A stretch of DNA of 59,249 bases from an uncultured Pelagibacteraceae bacterium (GCA_902620585.1 CACNJC010000006.1:1-59249), one strand, 5' to 3'; counted from the stretch's first letter, positions 16,926 to 27,557 are shown. Made by a program: numbers and translations. The notes: generated by a model not told the origin, from the sequence alone.

Positions 16926-17939
16926 ATGGGTTCAGTTGTACCACTAAAAAAATCTGCAAATTCAGCCTACTTGGAGCTAAAAAACCTATTGGGTAAAAAA
17001 CTCGATAAAGTAGAGATCCTTATAGAAGCAAAACTAAAAAGTAATGTTAATTTGATTGAAAAAATGAGTGGACACCACTTGAAATCAGGAGGGAAAAGAC
17101 TTAGGGCTCTTTTAACTTTAGGATCCTCAAAATTATCAGGCTATGAATTAGGAAGTAGAGATATTAATTTAGCTGCTTGTGTGGAGCTAATTCACTCTGC
17201 AACATTATTACATGACGATGTAATTGACGAGAGTTCATTGAGAAGAGGCGTAAAGACTACTAATTCTATTTGGGGAAATCAGTCTTCTATTTTAGTTGGT
17301 GACTATCTTTTAAGTAGATGTTTTGAAATAATGGTAGATGACGGTGATTTAGAGATTTTAAAATTATTATCCTCTACTTCAGCAAAAATCGCCCAGGGTG
17401 AAGTTCTGCAACTTCAGCACAAAGGGGAAGCCGACCTTCTTGAAGATACATATCTAGATATTATAAATTTAAAAACTGCTTCACTTTTTTCAGCTGCGAC
17501 AAAAACTGGAGCGTGTCTAGCAAAAGTAAATGACAAAGAAAAAAAAGCACTGGAGTCATACGGAAAAAATTTAGGTCTAGCTTTTCAAATTGCAGATGAT
17601 GCTCTTGATTATTATGGAAAAGATAAATTTTTTGGAAAAGAAATCGGTAAAGACTTTTTTGAAGCAAAAGTAACTCTCCCTTTAATTATTGTATTTCAAA
17701 AAGGTAATGAAGAAGAAAGACATTTTTTATCAGAAATTTTAAAAAAAGATAAACGAAACGAAGATGATTTCAGTGAAACTTTAGCTTTAATTAATAAATA
17801 TAAAGCTATTGAAGCAAGTTTAAAAAGAGCTGAGTTCTTTGTAAATGTTTCTCACGACTCTTTAGGAATTTTTCCTGACAATCAAGAAAAAAAAATTCTA
17901 CAAAGTTTAACAAGTTTTAGTCTTAATAGATCTTTTTAA
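16926..17939 (+). CDS. ispB: Octaprenyl (polyprenyl) diphosphate synthase
   Basis: A 337-residue trans-prenyltransferase making the long isoprenoid tail of ubiquinone. First aspartate-rich motif DDVID within LLHDDVIDESSLRRG, second DDALD within FQIADDALDYYG. The small residues before the first motif allow long chains. The N-terminus MGSVVPLKKS matches alphaproteobacterial homologues and supports the start. It converges on pdxH with the stops overlapping by four bases. Confidence 0.93.
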   Translation: MGSVVPLKKSANSAYLELKNLLGKKLDKVEILIEAKLKSNVNLIEKMSGHHLKSGGKRLRALLTLGSSKLSGYELGSRDINLAACVELIHSATLLHDDVIDESSLRRGVKTTNSIWGNQSSILVGDYLLSRCFEIMVDDGDLEILKLLSSTSAKIAQGEVLQLQHKGEADLLEDTYLDIINLKTASLFSAATKTGACLAKVNDKEKKALESYGKNLGLAFQIADDALDYYGKDKFFGKEIGKDFFEAKVTLPLIIVFQKGNEEERHFLSEILKKDKRNEDDFSETLALINKYKAIEASLKRAEFFVNVSHDSLGIFPDNQEKKILQSLTSFSLNRSF

Positions 17940-18568
17940 GGATAAAGAAGTTCTTTATTCCATTTATCGCCTGATTTTTTATAATTTAATCTTTCATGAA
18001 TTCTGCCTTCTCCATCCAACCAAAATTCTATTTGGTTTGGTATAAGCCTCCATCCCGACCAATTTGGTGGTCTTGGAACATTATTTTGTTCTGGAAATTT
18101 TTTTTCAAACTCTTTTATTTTGTTAATAAAAGTTTCTCTCTTATTAAGAATTTGAGATTGAGAAGAAGCCCATGCTCCAATTCTATTTTTATATGGTCTT
18201 GAGTAATAATAATCATCAGCTTCTTTTGAAGTTACTTCTTCCACTTTCCCTAGTATTCTAACTTGTCGCCTTAAACTCTTCCAGTGAAAACACATTGATG
18301 CTTTATTATTGCTTTTTAGTTCTTCACCTTTTTTACTATTAAAATTCGTATAAAAAACAAAACCTTTATCATTTAATCCTTTTAATAAAACCATTCTTAC
18401 ATTTGGCTGATTGTCTTTATCCGATGTAGCTATCGCAACTGCGTTGGGATCATTTATTTCACTTTTCTCAGCCTCAGAAAACCATTTTTTGAATAAATCA
18501 ATGGGATTATCTGCCTCTTCGAAGCAGCTGTCTAATCCTAGTGAATTTTTGCCATTTTTTTGATTCAT
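17936..18568 (-). CDS. pdxH: Pyridoxamine 5'-phosphate oxidase
   Basis: A 210-residue FMN flavoprotein oxidising pyridoxine or pyridoxamine phosphate to pyridoxal 5'-phosphate (B6 synthesis and salvage). Conserved features are the FMN-binding RMVLLKG and FYTNFNSKKGEEL segments and the C-terminal RPPNWSGWRLIPNQIEFW...RIHER block. Slightly shorter than the E. coli protein (218). It shares TTAA stop bases with convergent ispB and is divergent from aroC with 34 bases between. Confidence 0.95.
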   Translation of the reverse strand: MNQKNGKNSLGLDSCFEEADNPIDLFKKWFSEAEKSEINDPNAVAIATSDKDNQPNVRMVLLKGLNDKGFVFYTNFNSKKGEELKSNNKASMCFHWKSLRRQVRILGKVEEVTSKEADDYYYSRPYKNRIGAWASSQSQILNKRETFINKIKEFEKKFPEQNNVPRPPNWSGWRLIPNQIEFWLDGEGRIHERLNYKKSGDKWNKELLYP

Positions 18569-18602
18569 ATATTCTATAAAATAATTTATACATTAAATAA
18601 CT

Positions 18603-19685
18603 ATGTCTTTTAATACTTTTGGTAAAATATTTAGATTTACTACATGGGGAGAGTCTCATGGTCCAGCAATTGGCTGTGTAATTGACGGCTGTCCTCCAAA
18701 TATACCTTTATCAGAAAAGGATGTCCAAAAAGACATGGATAGACGCAGACCTGGACAGTCTAAGTTTACAACTCAGAGAAAAGAGAGTGATAAAGTGACG
18801 TTTTTATCAGGCGTGTTTGAAGGAAAAACAACCGGAACACCAATTTCAATTATAATTTATAACGAGGATAAAAAATCGAGAGATTATGAATCTATTAAAA
18901 ATAAATTTAGGCCTGGACATGCTGATTTCACTTACTTCAAAAAATATGGAATAAGAGATTTCAGGGGTGGTGGAAGACAATCTGCCAGAGAAACTGCATC
19001 TAGAGTGGCAGCTGGTGCTGTTGCTAAGATTGTTTTAAAAAAAATAATTGGCTCAAAATTCAACGTGATAGGTGCTGTAACTCAACTAGGATTAATGTCA
19101 TGCAATAAACAAAATTGGAATAATTCAGAGATAAGAAAAAATCCTTTTTTCTGTCCTGATAAAAAATCAGTAAAGCTTTGGGAAAAATATCTTTTAGCAG
19201 TTAGAAAAGCTGGCTCTTCGTGTGGGGCTGTAATAGAATTAAGAGCATCTGGAGTGCCTGTGGGTTTAGGTGCTCCTATTTATTCTAAATTAGATACTGA
19301 TATTTCTGCTGCCCTAATGAGTATAAATGCAGTTAAAGGTGTTAACATTGGGTCAGGGATGAATGCAGCTTTTTTAAGTGGTGAAGAAAACTCTGATGAA
19401 ATGAGAAAAGGTTCAGGTAAAATTAAATTTAAATCAAATCATGCTGGCGGAATCTTAGGAGGTATTTCTTCTGGTCAAGATATTGTAGCTTCTTTTGCTG
19501 TTAAACCTACTTCATCAATTTTGACAAGCAGAGAAACTATAGATAAAAAAGGTAAAAACACCAAGATTTCTGTCAAAGGAAGGCATGATCCTTGTGTTGG
19601 AATTAGAGCAGTTCCAATTGGAGAAGCAATGATAAGCTGTGTGCTATTAGATCATTTGCTTATGCATAGGGCGCAGTGTGGTTAG
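18603..19685 (+). CDS. aroC: Chorismate synthase
   Basis: A 360-residue enzyme converting EPSP to chorismate with reduced FMN, the last shared step of aromatic synthesis. Signatures: [14 protein letters not shown] (residues 11-24), [16 protein letters not shown] with its catalytic arginine, and the C-terminal [16 protein letters not shown]. Length typical. It converges on dxs with a four-base stop overlap, leaving no room for a terminator. Confidence 0.97.
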   Translation: MSFNTFGKIFRFTTWGESHGPAIGCVIDGCPPNIPLSEKDVQKDMDRRRPGQSKFTTQRKESDKVTFLSGVFEGKTTGTPISIIIYNEDKKSRDYESIKNKFRPGHADFTYFKKYGIRDFRGGGRQSARETASRVAAGAVAKIVLKKIIGSKFNVIGAVTQLGLMSCNKQNWNNSEIRKNPFFCPDKKSVKLWEKYLLAVRKAGSSCGAVIELRASGVPVGLGAPIYSKLDTDISAALMSINAVKGVNIGSGMNAAFLSGEENSDEMRKGSGKIKFKSNHAGGILGGISSGQDIVASFAVKPTSSILTSRETIDKKGKNTKISVKGRHDPCVGIRAVPIGEAMISCVLLDHLLMHRAQCG

Positions 19686-21601
19686 CTTGAAATTTTATTT
19701 TTATTTTTTACTAAGACAATATTAGAATTTAAAGTTTCTTGAATTTTACTAGCAATTGACAGGCTGTCCAATCCTGCTTTTTCATACATTTTCTCTGGAG
19801 TATCTTGATCAATAAAAATATCAGGTAAAATCATAGATCTAAATTTTAACCCTTTATCAAATACTCCTCTGTCTGATAAAAACTGCATTACGTGAGAACC
19901 AAATCCACCAACTGAACCTTCTTCAATCGTAATAAGTGCTTCATGGTTATTTGCTGCTTCCATGATTAATTTTTCATCAAGTGGTTTAGCAAACCTAGCG
20001 TCAATAATTGTAATATTTATTCCTTTTTTAATTAATATGTCTGAAGCTTTTCTACACTCCTCTAATCTAGTTCCAAAATTTAAAATCGCAGCTTTTTTTC
20101 CCTCCAGAACCACTCTTCCTTTTCCGATCTCTAAAAGTTCATTAATTGATGGCAAAGTAACTCCTGTTCCGTTTCCTCTCGGATATCTAAACGCTGAAGG
20201 ACGATCGTTAATATGAACAGAAGTATTGATCATCTTAACTAATTCCGACTCATCGCTAGCAGCCATGACTACAAAATTTGGTAATGTTGCTAAATAAGTT
20301 ATATCAAATGAACCAGCATGTGTTGGTCCATCTGCACCAACTAAACCAGCTCTATCTATAGCAAATCTTACTGGTAAAGATTGAATAGCAACATCGTGTA
20401 CAACCTGATCATAAGCTCTTTGTAAGAAAGTTGAATAAATTGCAGCGTATGGTTTATATCCTTCAGTTGCTAAACCAGCTGCAAAAGTAACTGCATGTTG
20501 TTCCGCAATTCCAACATCGAAAGTTCTATCTGGAAATTTTTTTTCAAATAAGTTTAAACCAGTCCCGGATGGCATAGCTCCTGTTATACCGATAATTTTA
20601 GTATCCTGTTCAGCGTGCTTAATCAAAGTTTCGGCAAAAACTTTAGTGTAAGAGGGTGCATTTGATTTAGATTTACTTTGCTCCCCAGTAGCAATATCAA
20701 ATTTAGATACCCCATGATACTTGTCACCTGACTGTTCAGCTGGTTTATAGCCTTTGCCTTTTTGAGTTCTCACGTGAATTAAAATCGGCCCCTCGTGGTT
20801 AGAATTCTTAACATTTTCAAATATTTGAACTAGATTATCAACATCATGCCCATCTATGGGACCTACATAATAAAAACCTAATTCACTAAATAAAGTTCCA
20901 CCTGTAACAATTCCTCTAAGTAAATCCTCTGCTTTACCGGCTTTTTGGCTAAATCTTTTTGAAAAAGCCGAGATAACCATTTTTACTGTTTCTCTCAAGC
21001 TAAAATATAACTTGCCAGATAGAAGTCTTGTTAAATATTTGCTCATAGCTCCTACAGGTTTTGCTATGGACATATCATTATCATTAAGAATGACTATAAG
21101 TTTAGACTTCAACGCTCCAGCATTATTCATTGCCTCGTAAGCCATACCCGCGCTCATAGCACCATCACCAATAACCGCCACTACATTGTTATTGTTATTT
21201 GATAATTTTTTAGCAACAGCCATACCAAGTGTTGACGAAATAGAAGTTGAGCTATGTGCTGCTCCAAATGGATCGTATTCACTTTCGGATCTTTTAGTAA
21301 ACCCAGATAATCCCCCTCCCTTTCTAAGAGTTTTAATTCTATCTTTTCTTCCAGTTATAATTTTATGTGGGTAGCACTGATGACTTACATCCCAAACTAA
21401 TTTGTCTTTAGGAGTATCGAACACGTAGTGTAAAGCTACTGTCAATTCAACAACTCCTAAACCAGCGCCAAGATGTCCTCCTGTTTCTGATACTACATCG
21501 ATCAATTCGTCTCTTAATTCATCTGAAATTTGTTTAAGATCTTCTTTTTTGAATTTTCTTAAATCTGCCGGAAAGTTAATTTTTCTAATCAGTTTAGTCA
21601 T
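19682..21601 (-). CDS. dxs: 1-deoxy-D-xylulose-5-phosphate synthase
   Basis: A 639-residue thiamine-diphosphate enzyme joining pyruvate and glyceraldehyde 3-phosphate, the entry step of the MEP isoprenoid pathway. TPP-binding [18 protein letters not shown], the [23 protein letters not shown] motif with catalytic residues, and the EEGSVGGFG segment near the C-terminus are all present. It starts directly at the stop of ispA (one shared base), so precursor and prenyl chain-building genes are coupled; with ispB nearby they supply quinones and the C20 precursor of retinal. Confidence 0.97.
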   Translation of the reverse strand: MTKLIRKINFPADLRKFKKEDLKQISDELRDELIDVVSETGGHLGAGLGVVELTVALHYVFDTPKDKLVWDVSHQCYPHKIITGRKDRIKTLRKGGGLSGFTKRSESEYDPFGAAHSSTSISSTLGMAVAKKLSNNNNNVVAVIGDGAMSAGMAYEAMNNAGALKSKLIVILNDNDMSIAKPVGAMSKYLTRLLSGKLYFSLRETVKMVISAFSKRFSQKAGKAEDLLRGIVTGGTLFSELGFYYVGPIDGHDVDNLVQIFENVKNSNHEGPILIHVRTQKGKGYKPAEQSGDKYHGVSKFDIATGEQSKSKSNAPSYTKVFAETLIKHAEQDTKIIGITGAMPSGTGLNLFEKKFPDRTFDVGIAEQHAVTFAAGLATEGYKPYAAIYSTFLQRAYDQVVHDVAIQSLPVRFAIDRAGLVGADGPTHAGSFDITYLATLPNFVVMAASDESELVKMINTSVHINDRPSAFRYPRGNGTGVTLPSINELLEIGKGRVVLEGKKAAILNFGTRLEECRKASDILIKKGINITIIDARFAKPLDEKLIMEAANNHEALITIEEGSVGGFGSHVMQFLSDRGVFDKGLKFRSMILPDIFIDQDTPEKMYEKAGLDSLSIASKIQETLNSNIVLVKNKNKISS

Positions 21602-22476
21602 TAAAAGTTTCTTCCAAAAATAAAATTTATAGTGTCAGATAAATCATTCGCTTTTTTTCCATGTTTTTTTAATTTAAGCAATATTTTTCTTTTTAAATTA
21701 TTCGCGAAGATATGTGCTTTTTTATACCCCATCAAGTTAATTAGAGTTGATTTTCCTTTTTTACTATCTTTATTTATCGGTTTTCCAACTAATTTTTTAT
21801 TACCTTTAATATCCAAAAAATCGTCAGTCAATTGAAATAAAAGTCCAATTTCCTCTCCCAGTATACTTAAAAAATTTTTTTCTTTAATATTTTTATTCGC
21901 TAGTACTCCTACCGCATATAAGCAAAAATTAAATAATTTACCTGTTTTTTTAGTTTGCATGACTAATATTTGATTTAAAGTTTTTTTCTTATTCTCAAAT
22001 TTTAAATCAAGTTCTTGACCACCTGCAATTCCTGTATGTCCTGAACAAAAAGCTAAATACTGTATTAAATCATTTTTTTGATATGGAGGAATAATGTATT
22101 TTTTATCTGCAATCATCTCAAAAGCTAAAGTTAATAAAGAGTTTCCTGCCAACACTGCCGACGCCTCACCAAATTTTTTATGTGTTGACGGTTTGCCTCT
22201 TCTGAATGCATCATTGTCCATGCACGGAAGATCATCATGAATTAAAGAATATGAATGTATACATTCAACCGCGGCGCAAACATTAATTAATTTTCTTTGA
22301 CTAAGATTAAATATTTTACCCGCACTCAATATAATAGTAGATCTTATTTTTTTTCCTCCAGATATAACTCCATATTTCATAGGATTAATTAAAAGAGATC
22401 TATCTTGTCTGTTAAGATAGTTTATTAAGAATTTGTCAATTTTTTTTGCATTTTTGCTTAACCTGCTATTTATCAT
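21601..22476 (-). CDS. ispA: Farnesyl/geranylgeranyl diphosphate synthase
   Basis: A 291-residue short-chain trans-prenyltransferase. First aspartate motif in [12 protein letters not shown] (insert form typical of type II FPP/GGPP synthases), second in [12 protein letters not shown]. An in-frame TTG at 22500 would add eight codons; the ATG at 22476 is preferred because AAAGGG lies just upstream and the overlap with xseB drops to 11 bases. The xseB-ispA-dxs order is common in proteobacteria. Product length (C15 or C20) is not decided by sequence alone. Confidence 0.9.
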   Translation of the reverse strand: MINSRLSKNAKKIDKFLINYLNRQDRSLLINPMKYGVISGGKKIRSTIILSAGKIFNLSQRKLINVCAAVECIHSYSLIHDDLPCMDNDAFRRGKPSTHKKFGEASAVLAGNSLLTLAFEMIADKKYIIPPYQKNDLIQYLAFCSGHTGIAGGQELDLKFENKKKTLNQILVMQTKKTGKLFNFCLYAVGVLANKNIKEKNFLSILGEEIGLLFQLTDDFLDIKGNKKLVGKPINKDSKKGKSTLINLMGYKKAHIFANNLKRKILLKLKKHGKKANDLSDTINFIFGRNF

Positions 22477-22699
22477 TGTTCCCTTTTTTTCTCTCGACAA
22501 TAGATGATATTTCTTTAACTTTTTTTTTAAATAATTCCTCTATATGATTGTTAAGTTGTATCAGCCTTTTATAATCATCAATGGAATCATTTAGATCAGT
22601 GTATTTGTTCTCCAGTTTTGTTAAAATATCGTTAATTTCATCTCTCGCCTCTTTTATTGATTTACTTTTTACGTCAGCTGGAATATTTTCATTTTTCAT
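22466..22699 (-). CDS. xseB: Exodeoxyribonuclease VII small subunit
   Basis: A 77-residue all-helical protein that with XseA forms the single-strand exonuclease VII. The core motif DEINDILTKLENKYTDLNDSIDDYKRLIQLNNHIEELFKKK matches the XseB helical hairpin. xseA is not in this window. It overlaps ispA and is divergent from tsaC, with only 21 bases between starts. Confidence 0.9.
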   Translation of the reverse strand: MKNENIPADVKSKSIKEARDEINDILTKLENKYTDLNDSIDDYKRLIQLNNHIEELFKKKVKEISSIVERKKGNNDK

Positions 22700-22705
22700 T
22701 ACTCT

Positions 22706-22711
22706 TATAAT
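22706..22711 (+). promoter_or_regulatory. Candidate -10 box of tsaC
   Basis: A perfect TATAAT nine bases before the tsaC ATG, inside a 21-base gap to the divergent xseB start. Initiation 6-7 bases downstream would leave zero to three bases of leader. There is no Shine-Dalgarno before the ATG. Any -35 would fall inside xseB; none was fixed. Confidence 0.4.
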
Positions 22712-22720
22712 AATAACATT

Positions 22721-23668
22721 ATGAAAAATATCTATTCAAATATATTTCCTTTTAATAAAAAAACGCTCAACAAATCCGCTGCTAGTTTAAAAAAAGGGAA
22801 TGTAGTAGGTTTACCCACTGAAACAGTTTACGGGTTAGCTGGTAATGCTTATTCAAAAAAGGCAGTTAAAAAAATTTATAATTTAAAAAAAAGACCAAAA
22901 AAGAATCCATTAATTGTTCATTACTTAGATTTTGAAAACGCGAAGAACGATGTAATATTTAACAATTATTTTTTTAAACTATATAAAAAATTTTGCCCTG
23001 GTCCTATTACTTTTGTTTTAAAAAAAAAAAGAACATCTAGGATACAGTCAGCAGTAACTGCTAATTTAGATACAGTTGCGATAAGATTTCCAAAACATAA
23101 TATGACAAGATCAATTCTTAAAAAGATTAATTTTCCTTTAGCTATGCCAAGCGCTAATTTATCGTCTGGGATAAGTCCTATAAGCGCTTTTGATGTATGT
23201 GATGAATTCAAAAAAAAATTAAAAATTATTATCAATGGAGGTATTTCAAAAATTGGTATTGAGTCTACAGTAATCAGTTTAGTTGGAAAACCGAGGATAT
23301 TAAGGCTGGGTATAATTGAGGGTAGAAAAATTTCTAAGTTCTTTAAAATTAGTCTTTTTAAAAGTGAGTCAAGAATTAGATCTCCAGGCTTATTAAAAAG
23401 ACATTACTCCCCTGGTATACCAATAAAGTTAAATCAAAAAAAAGCTGATAAAGATTGTGCTTTCATTACATTTGGTAAAAAATATAAAGATAAAACAAAT
23501 CATTTTAACCTGAGTAAAAAATCGGACTTGAAAGAGGCTGCTTCTAATTTATATAAAACCTTAAGGAAAATCAAAAATAAAGGATTTAAAAAGATAAATG
23601 TTGTAAAGATACCTAATCAAGGGGCAGGTCTAGCAATAAACGATCGATTAAAAAGAGCATCATATTAA
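22721..23668 (+). CDS. tsaC: Threonylcarbamoyl-AMP synthase (Sua5/YrdC family, long form)
   Basis: A 315-residue enzyme that makes threonylcarbamoyl-AMP from Thr, bicarbonate and ATP for t6A37 of ANN-decoding tRNAs. The YrdC domain (about 1-195) shows GLPTETVYGLAGNA, the KRPKKNPLIVHY substrate motif, CPGPITFVL and PSANLSSG. A linker with RSPGLLKRHYSPG leads to a C-terminal Sua5 domain (about 225-315), so this is the two-domain Sua5 type. It precedes the ABC transporter by four bases but is probably functionally unrelated. Confidence 0.93.
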   Translation: MKNIYSNIFPFNKKTLNKSAASLKKGNVVGLPTETVYGLAGNAYSKKAVKKIYNLKKRPKKNPLIVHYLDFENAKNDVIFNNYFFKLYKKFCPGPITFVLKKKRTSRIQSAVTANLDTVAIRFPKHNMTRSILKKINFPLAMPSANLSSGISPISAFDVCDEFKKKLKIIINGGISKIGIESTVISLVGKPRILRLGIIEGRKISKFFKISLFKSESRIRSPGLLKRHYSPGIPIKLNQKKADKDCAFITFGKKYKDKTNHFNLSKKSDLKEAASNLYKTLRKIKNKGFKKINVVKIPNQGAGLAINDRLKRASY

Positions 23669-23672
23669 TTAA

Positions 23673-24404
23673 ATGTATATTCAAATTAAAAATTTATCAA
23701 AAATATTTAAAGATAATTATGCTGTTAATGAAATTAATTTTGATATTGAAAAAAATAAAACTGTAGGATTATTAGGCCCCAATGGTTGTGGAAAAACAAC
23801 TTCTATTGGAATGATACTTGGTTTAATTGAGCCTTCAGGGGGAGAAATAATTATTGATAATAAAAATTTACAATCTTTTAAACGTGATGAAATATTGGCT
23901 CGTATAAATTTTGCATCTCCTTATATTGAACTTCCAAAAAAACTTACTGTGAAACAAAATTTAGAAGTTTATGGAAGATTGTATGGTGTAAAAAATTTAA
24001 ACACTCGAATTAATGAAATTTCTGAAGATCTTAATATTAAAGACTTTTTTGAAAAGAAAACAGGAGAGCTTTCCTCTGGACAAAAAAATAGAGTTTCTCT
24101 AGCTAAATCTTTAATAAACAAACCAGAGATTTTACTTTTAGATGAACCGACAGCCAGTCTAGATCCTGATATAGGTGATTTTATTAGAAGCTATATTCAA
24201 GAATACAAGTCCAAAAATCAGGTAACTATTCTTTTAGCTTCCCACAACATGAACGAAGTTGAGAGACTTTGTGACAGCATAATTATGATGAAAAAAGGAA
24301 AAATTATAGATAGAGGAACGTGTAAGGAAATTATCAAAAAACATGGAAGAGATAATCTTGAAGAAACGTTTTTAAAATTAGCGAGGAGTAAAGATGAATT
24401 TTAA
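23673..24404 (+). CDS. ABC transporter ATP-binding protein (ABC-2 exporter type)
   Basis: A 243-residue ATPase: Walker A GPNGCGKT (35-42), signature LSSGQ (133-137), Walker B LLLDEPT (154-160), and the switch His in LLASHNMNEVERLCD. It resembles the CcmA/NodI/YadG group that pairs with ABC-2 permeases. The permease gene overlaps by 11 bases, so the two form one exporter. The substrate is not visible in sequence; the adjacent glycosyltransferases allow a glycan or lipid-linked substrate, but this is inference. Confidence 0.9.
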   Translation: MYIQIKNLSKIFKDNYAVNEINFDIEKNKTVGLLGPNGCGKTTSIGMILGLIEPSGGEIIIDNKNLQSFKRDEILARINFASPYIELPKKLTVKQNLEVYGRLYGVKNLNTRINEISEDLNIKDFFEKKTGELSSGQKNRVSLAKSLINKPEILLLDEPTASLDPDIGDFIRSYIQEYKSKNQVTILLASHNMNEVERLCDSIIMMKKGKIIDRGTCKEIIKKHGRDNLEETFLKLARSKDEF

Positions 24405-25185
24405 CAAAATATATGCACTTGGACTAAGGCATTTGTACTTAATAAGCAACTCTTTTCCCAGAGTTCTAGATTTAATTTACTGGCCAACAGTACAAATTTT
24501 TTTATGGGGATTTATATCAAAATTTTTTACATTAAATTCTGATTATTATAGTAACACGGTAGGCATCATTCTTACTGCAGCAATTTTATACGATTTTTTA
24601 TTTCGTGCTAGCATTAGCTTTAATATGATGTTTTTGGAAGAAATTTGGAGTAGAAACTTTACGAACCTGTTTATTGCTCCAATAAAAATTAGTGAAATAA
24701 TTACTTCATTAACTCTTACTGCAATTTTGCGGACTTTAATTGGTTTAGTGCCTGCAGCAATTTTAGCTGTCCCATTGTTTGGTGTGTCTATATTTGAACT
24801 TGGTTTACCATTATTATTTTTATTGATAGCGCTTTACTTGTTTGGAATTAGTTTAGGACTTTTAGTAGCGTCCGGATTATTAAGATTCGGTCCATCGTTT
24901 GAAAATATAGCATGGGCAAGTTTATTCTTTTTTGCTCCTTTAGGCTGTATTTATTATCCTATTGAGATTTTACCTAGCTCGCTTCAAATTATTGCTAAGG
25001 GACTTCCATTAGTTCACATATTTGAGGAAATGAGGAATATTTTGATTAATAATGTTGTAAATTATACTCATATAATGAAATCGATATCAATATCTGTAGT
25101 TTATTTTATATTTGGTGTTATAATTTTCTATATTTCATATTCAGGAGCGAAAAAAAGAGGCACCTTAATAAATATGGGTGAATAA
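24394..25185 (+). CDS. ABC-2 type transporter permease
   Basis: A 263-residue integral membrane protein with about six hydrophobic helices (around 25-45, 53-75, 103-130, 137-160, 170-190 and 225-247), the usual ABC-2 topology (YadH/NodJ-like). It contains the conserved region around APLGCIYYPIEILPSSLQIIAKGLPLVH that defines the ABC-2 family. Translationally coupled to the ATPase upstream. Exports an unknown substrate. Confidence 0.88.
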   Translation: MNFNKIYALGLRHLYLISNSFPRVLDLIYWPTVQIFLWGFISKFFTLNSDYYSNTVGIILTAAILYDFLFRASISFNMMFLEEIWSRNFTNLFIAPIKISEIITSLTLTAILRTLIGLVPAAILAVPLFGVSIFELGLPLLFLLIALYLFGISLGLLVASGLLRFGPSFENIAWASLFFFAPLGCIYYPIEILPSSLQIIAKGLPLVHIFEEMRNILINNVVNYTHIMKSISISVVYFIFGVIIFYISYSGAKKRGTLINMGE

Positions 25186-25187
25186 AA

Positions 25188-25895
25188 ATGCGTAAGGAAA
25201 TAGAAAAAATAAAAGAAACAGAGTCGCCTCCTAAAATAATCAAAAATCTATACTCAGCAGAGGAAATAAAAGAATTTTTGAAATTGTATAATGACCTTCC
25301 GACTACAGTACATAATAAGAAACAAAATGTAATAAAAAAAAGATGGCTTGAAGGTTATAATAAAAAACTAGAGAAATTATTTTGTGATAGACTAAAAAAA
25401 GAAATTGGAGACTTTAAAATGGATAATCTTTTAGATGAAAGTGGAAAAGACTGTTTTGGTCTTATCCAAGAAAGTTATGCTCCTATAGGTTTACACGTAG
25501 ACGGCGGATTTGAATTAAAAAATCAAATTTACAAACAAAGTTTAATTCCACTTACGCCAATCGGCAGTACAATAATTTTTAAAAATAGATTTTATGAAGG
25601 TTCAACTAACTTTACAAAAGATCCAGAAGAATTAAAAAAAAAAGACTTGAAATACGGGCAAAATAAACGATCCTCACAACACTTGGATATGTATGGTGAC
25701 AAACCTTTCGATAAAGAAATTCATGAAAAATATTTAAAACATGAAAATATTGATAACTTAAAAGGTTTAGAAGTCGAATTAATTTATGAGTGGGAAATTG
25801 GATCAATGCTAATCTTTGATAGAACACATTTACATTGCTCTTCGTCAGTAATTGAAGGTAAAAAAATAGGAATAGCAACGTTTACTAAAAAATAA
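25188..25895 (+). CDS. Putative Fe(II)/2-oxoglutarate-dependent oxygenase
   Basis: A 235-residue soluble protein. The segment GLHVDGGF gives an HxD facial-triad pair (H103, D105), and a distal histidine follows in FDRTHLHCSS (H214 or H216) with a nearby basic residue suited to binding 2-oxoglutarate, all on a double-stranded beta-helix-like pattern. It starts two bases after the permease and ends one base before the GT17 gene, so it is part of the same plus-strand run. Substrate unknown. The call rests on the triad and spacing, not on a recognised named family. Confidence 0.65.
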   Translation: MRKEIEKIKETESPPKIIKNLYSAEEIKEFLKLYNDLPTTVHNKKQNVIKKRWLEGYNKKLEKLFCDRLKKEIGDFKMDNLLDESGKDCFGLIQESYAPIGLHVDGGFELKNQIYKQSLIPLTPIGSTIIFKNRFYEGSTNFTKDPEELKKKDLKYGQNKRSSQHLDMYGDKPFDKEIHEKYLKHENIDNLKGLEVELIYEWEIGSMLIFDRTHLHCSSSVIEGKKIGIATFTKK

Positions 25896-25896
25896 T

Positions 25897-26706
25897 ATGG
25901 CCATATATGATTGTTTTCAATTTTTCAATGAAGATCATATATCTGATTTAAGATTTAATATTTTAGATGAATTTGTTGATAAATTTGTAGTTGTTGAGTC
26001 TACAGTTAATCATCAAGGTATCCCAAAAAAACTACATTTCAAAATAAATGATTATAAAAAATTCAAAAACAAAATAAAATATATTATAGTTGACGATACA
26101 CCTGAAAATATAAAAAAGCCTCATGAGGGTGGAGAGTCATTGGTTGAACAACATCAAAGGAATTCAATAACAAAAGGTTTAATAGAATGTCATGATGATG
26201 ATTTAATTATCTTATCTGATATTGATGAAATACCAGACTTGACCAAACTAAATAAATTTAACCGAAAAAATAAATATGCTGTTTTTTCCCAAAAAGCTTA
26301 TGCTTATAAACTTAATTTACAAAATAAAGCCGAGGATAATTGGCATGGTTCACGAATGTGTTTAAAAAAAAACCTTAAATCACCACAGTGGCTGAGAAAC
26401 TTAAAATTTAAGAGATATCCATTTTGGAGATTGGATAAACCACGAGGTCTTCAAATTATTGAAAACGGTGGGTGGCATTTTGCATATTTGTTAAGTCCTG
26501 AAGGAATTTCACAAAAAATCAAATCTTTTGCCCACGGGGAAGACAATAAAATAGAAAATACTGATATATGTAAAATCGAAGACAAAATGGAAAAATATTT
26601 ACATCCTACTAAAGGCTTCGAGCTCACAAAAGTTAAATTGAACGAGTCTTTTCCAAAACATATTTTAAATAATTTAGCTTATTACGATAAGTGGATAGCT
26701 AAATAG
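25897..26706 (+). CDS. Glycosyltransferase family 17 protein
   Basis: A 269-residue enzyme resembling the GT17 family (the family of eukaryotic beta-1,4-mannosyl-glycoprotein GlcNAc-transferase III). Typical segments: the opening IYDCFQFFNE, DKFVVVEST, and the metal/nucleotide-sugar motif ILSDIDEIPD at about 104-113, followed by GGWHFAYLLSPEGISQKIKSFAHGE. No signal peptide or membrane span. It sits between two oxygenase genes. Bacterial GT17 proteins are usually in surface-glycan loci; acceptor unknown. Confidence 0.85.
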   Translation: MAIYDCFQFFNEDHISDLRFNILDEFVDKFVVVESTVNHQGIPKKLHFKINDYKKFKNKIKYIIVDDTPENIKKPHEGGESLVEQHQRNSITKGLIECHDDDLIILSDIDEIPDLTKLNKFNRKNKYAVFSQKAYAYKLNLQNKAEDNWHGSRMCLKKNLKSPQWLRNLKFKRYPFWRLDKPRGLQIIENGGWHFAYLLSPEGISQKIKSFAHGEDNKIENTDICKIEDKMEKYLHPTKGFELTKVKLNESFPKHILNNLAYYDKWIAK

Positions 26707-26708
26707 TA

Positions 26709-27557
26709 TTATTTTTTTTTCCTTAAATACTTTTTTTCGAAATCTTTCATTTTTTTATAAAAAGAAAATCTTCTAAGAAATTTTTTAAAAAAATCATTTT
26801 TTTCATAGATTTCATTTTTAAAACCTGATCTGTTTTTAAAATAAGTTCTATTTTTTTGATCTGAGTCTAAAATTTCCTCTTTAGGTCGTCCTTTTGAAAA
26901 GTAATAGAGAGCGATCGATTTTCTTGAAATATTATCTGGGCAGTCAATCGGATCTGGATGACCATGATTACTAAAATCAGTTGTAGAAAAAATTACCATT
27001 TTATTGAAACTAGGTAATATTTTTTGTTTACAATTTTTCATTTCTTTGTCCCAAAGTTCTAAACAACCTTTATAATCCTCTTTCCAACCTTTATTTAGGT
27101 AAATTAAAACATTTACTCTTCTATCAAAATTATTTGTTGGATGCTTACTAAAATCTGTATGAACTTTTAATAACCCACCTGATTTAATTTCATGCAAGCC
27201 TCCTCCATTTAATTTTTCATCAGGTATAAGTTTTTCTTTGATAGATGTAATGATTTGTAAAAAATTTAAAAAAGTTTCAGAATTAAGAAAATCGAAAAAA
27301 TTTTTAATATTTTCTGGAAAATTACTATAGTCGTTATTTGCAAATTTTATTTCATTTTGATTTTTATAATTTTGAGAGTCTTTCAAATTTGATAAATCTG
27401 GAAACTCTTTCAAAATAGTATCTAAATAATCTGTAGAAAAAAAATTATCAATTTCAATATGCGGAAATGGGTCAGCTAGAGAATATTGGTTCTTTAGTGA
27501 TAGTGCCATCTGACTAAGGTTTTCACTTTTTTTTGATAATATTTTATTGTATTTCAT
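26709..27557 (-). CDS. 2-oxoglutarate/Fe(II) oxygenase, prolyl-4-hydroxylase-like
   Basis: A 282-residue P4Hc-type oxygenase. The triad is H133 and D135 (KVHTDF) plus H198 (SNHGHP), with R212 (NISRKS) as the 2-oxoglutarate-binding arginine. The motif between them, NVLIYLNKGW...GCLELWD, is typical of the family that hydroxylates peptide side chains or sugars. It is inverted relative to its neighbours and converges on the GT17 gene with two bases between; its start is 40 bases from the next gene. Target unknown. Confidence 0.85.
   Translation of the reverse strand: MKYNKILSKKSENLSQMALSLKNQYSLADPFPHIEIDNFFSTDYLDTILKEFPDLSNLKDSQNYKNQNEIKFANNDYSNFPENIKNFFDFLNSETFLNFLQIITSIKEKLIPDEKLNGGGLHEIKSGGLLKVHTDFSKHPTNNFDRRVNVLIYLNKGWKEDYKGCLELWDKEMKNCKQKILPSFNKMVIFSTTDFSNHGHPDPIDCPDNISRKSIALYYFSKGRPKEEILDSDQKNRTYFKNRSGFKNEIYEKNDFFKKFLRRFSFYKKMKDFEKKYLRKKK

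Noticed and set aside
22477-22500. TTG start adding eight codons to ispA
   Set aside because: The ATG at 22476 has AAAGGG upstream and reduces the overlap with xseB.
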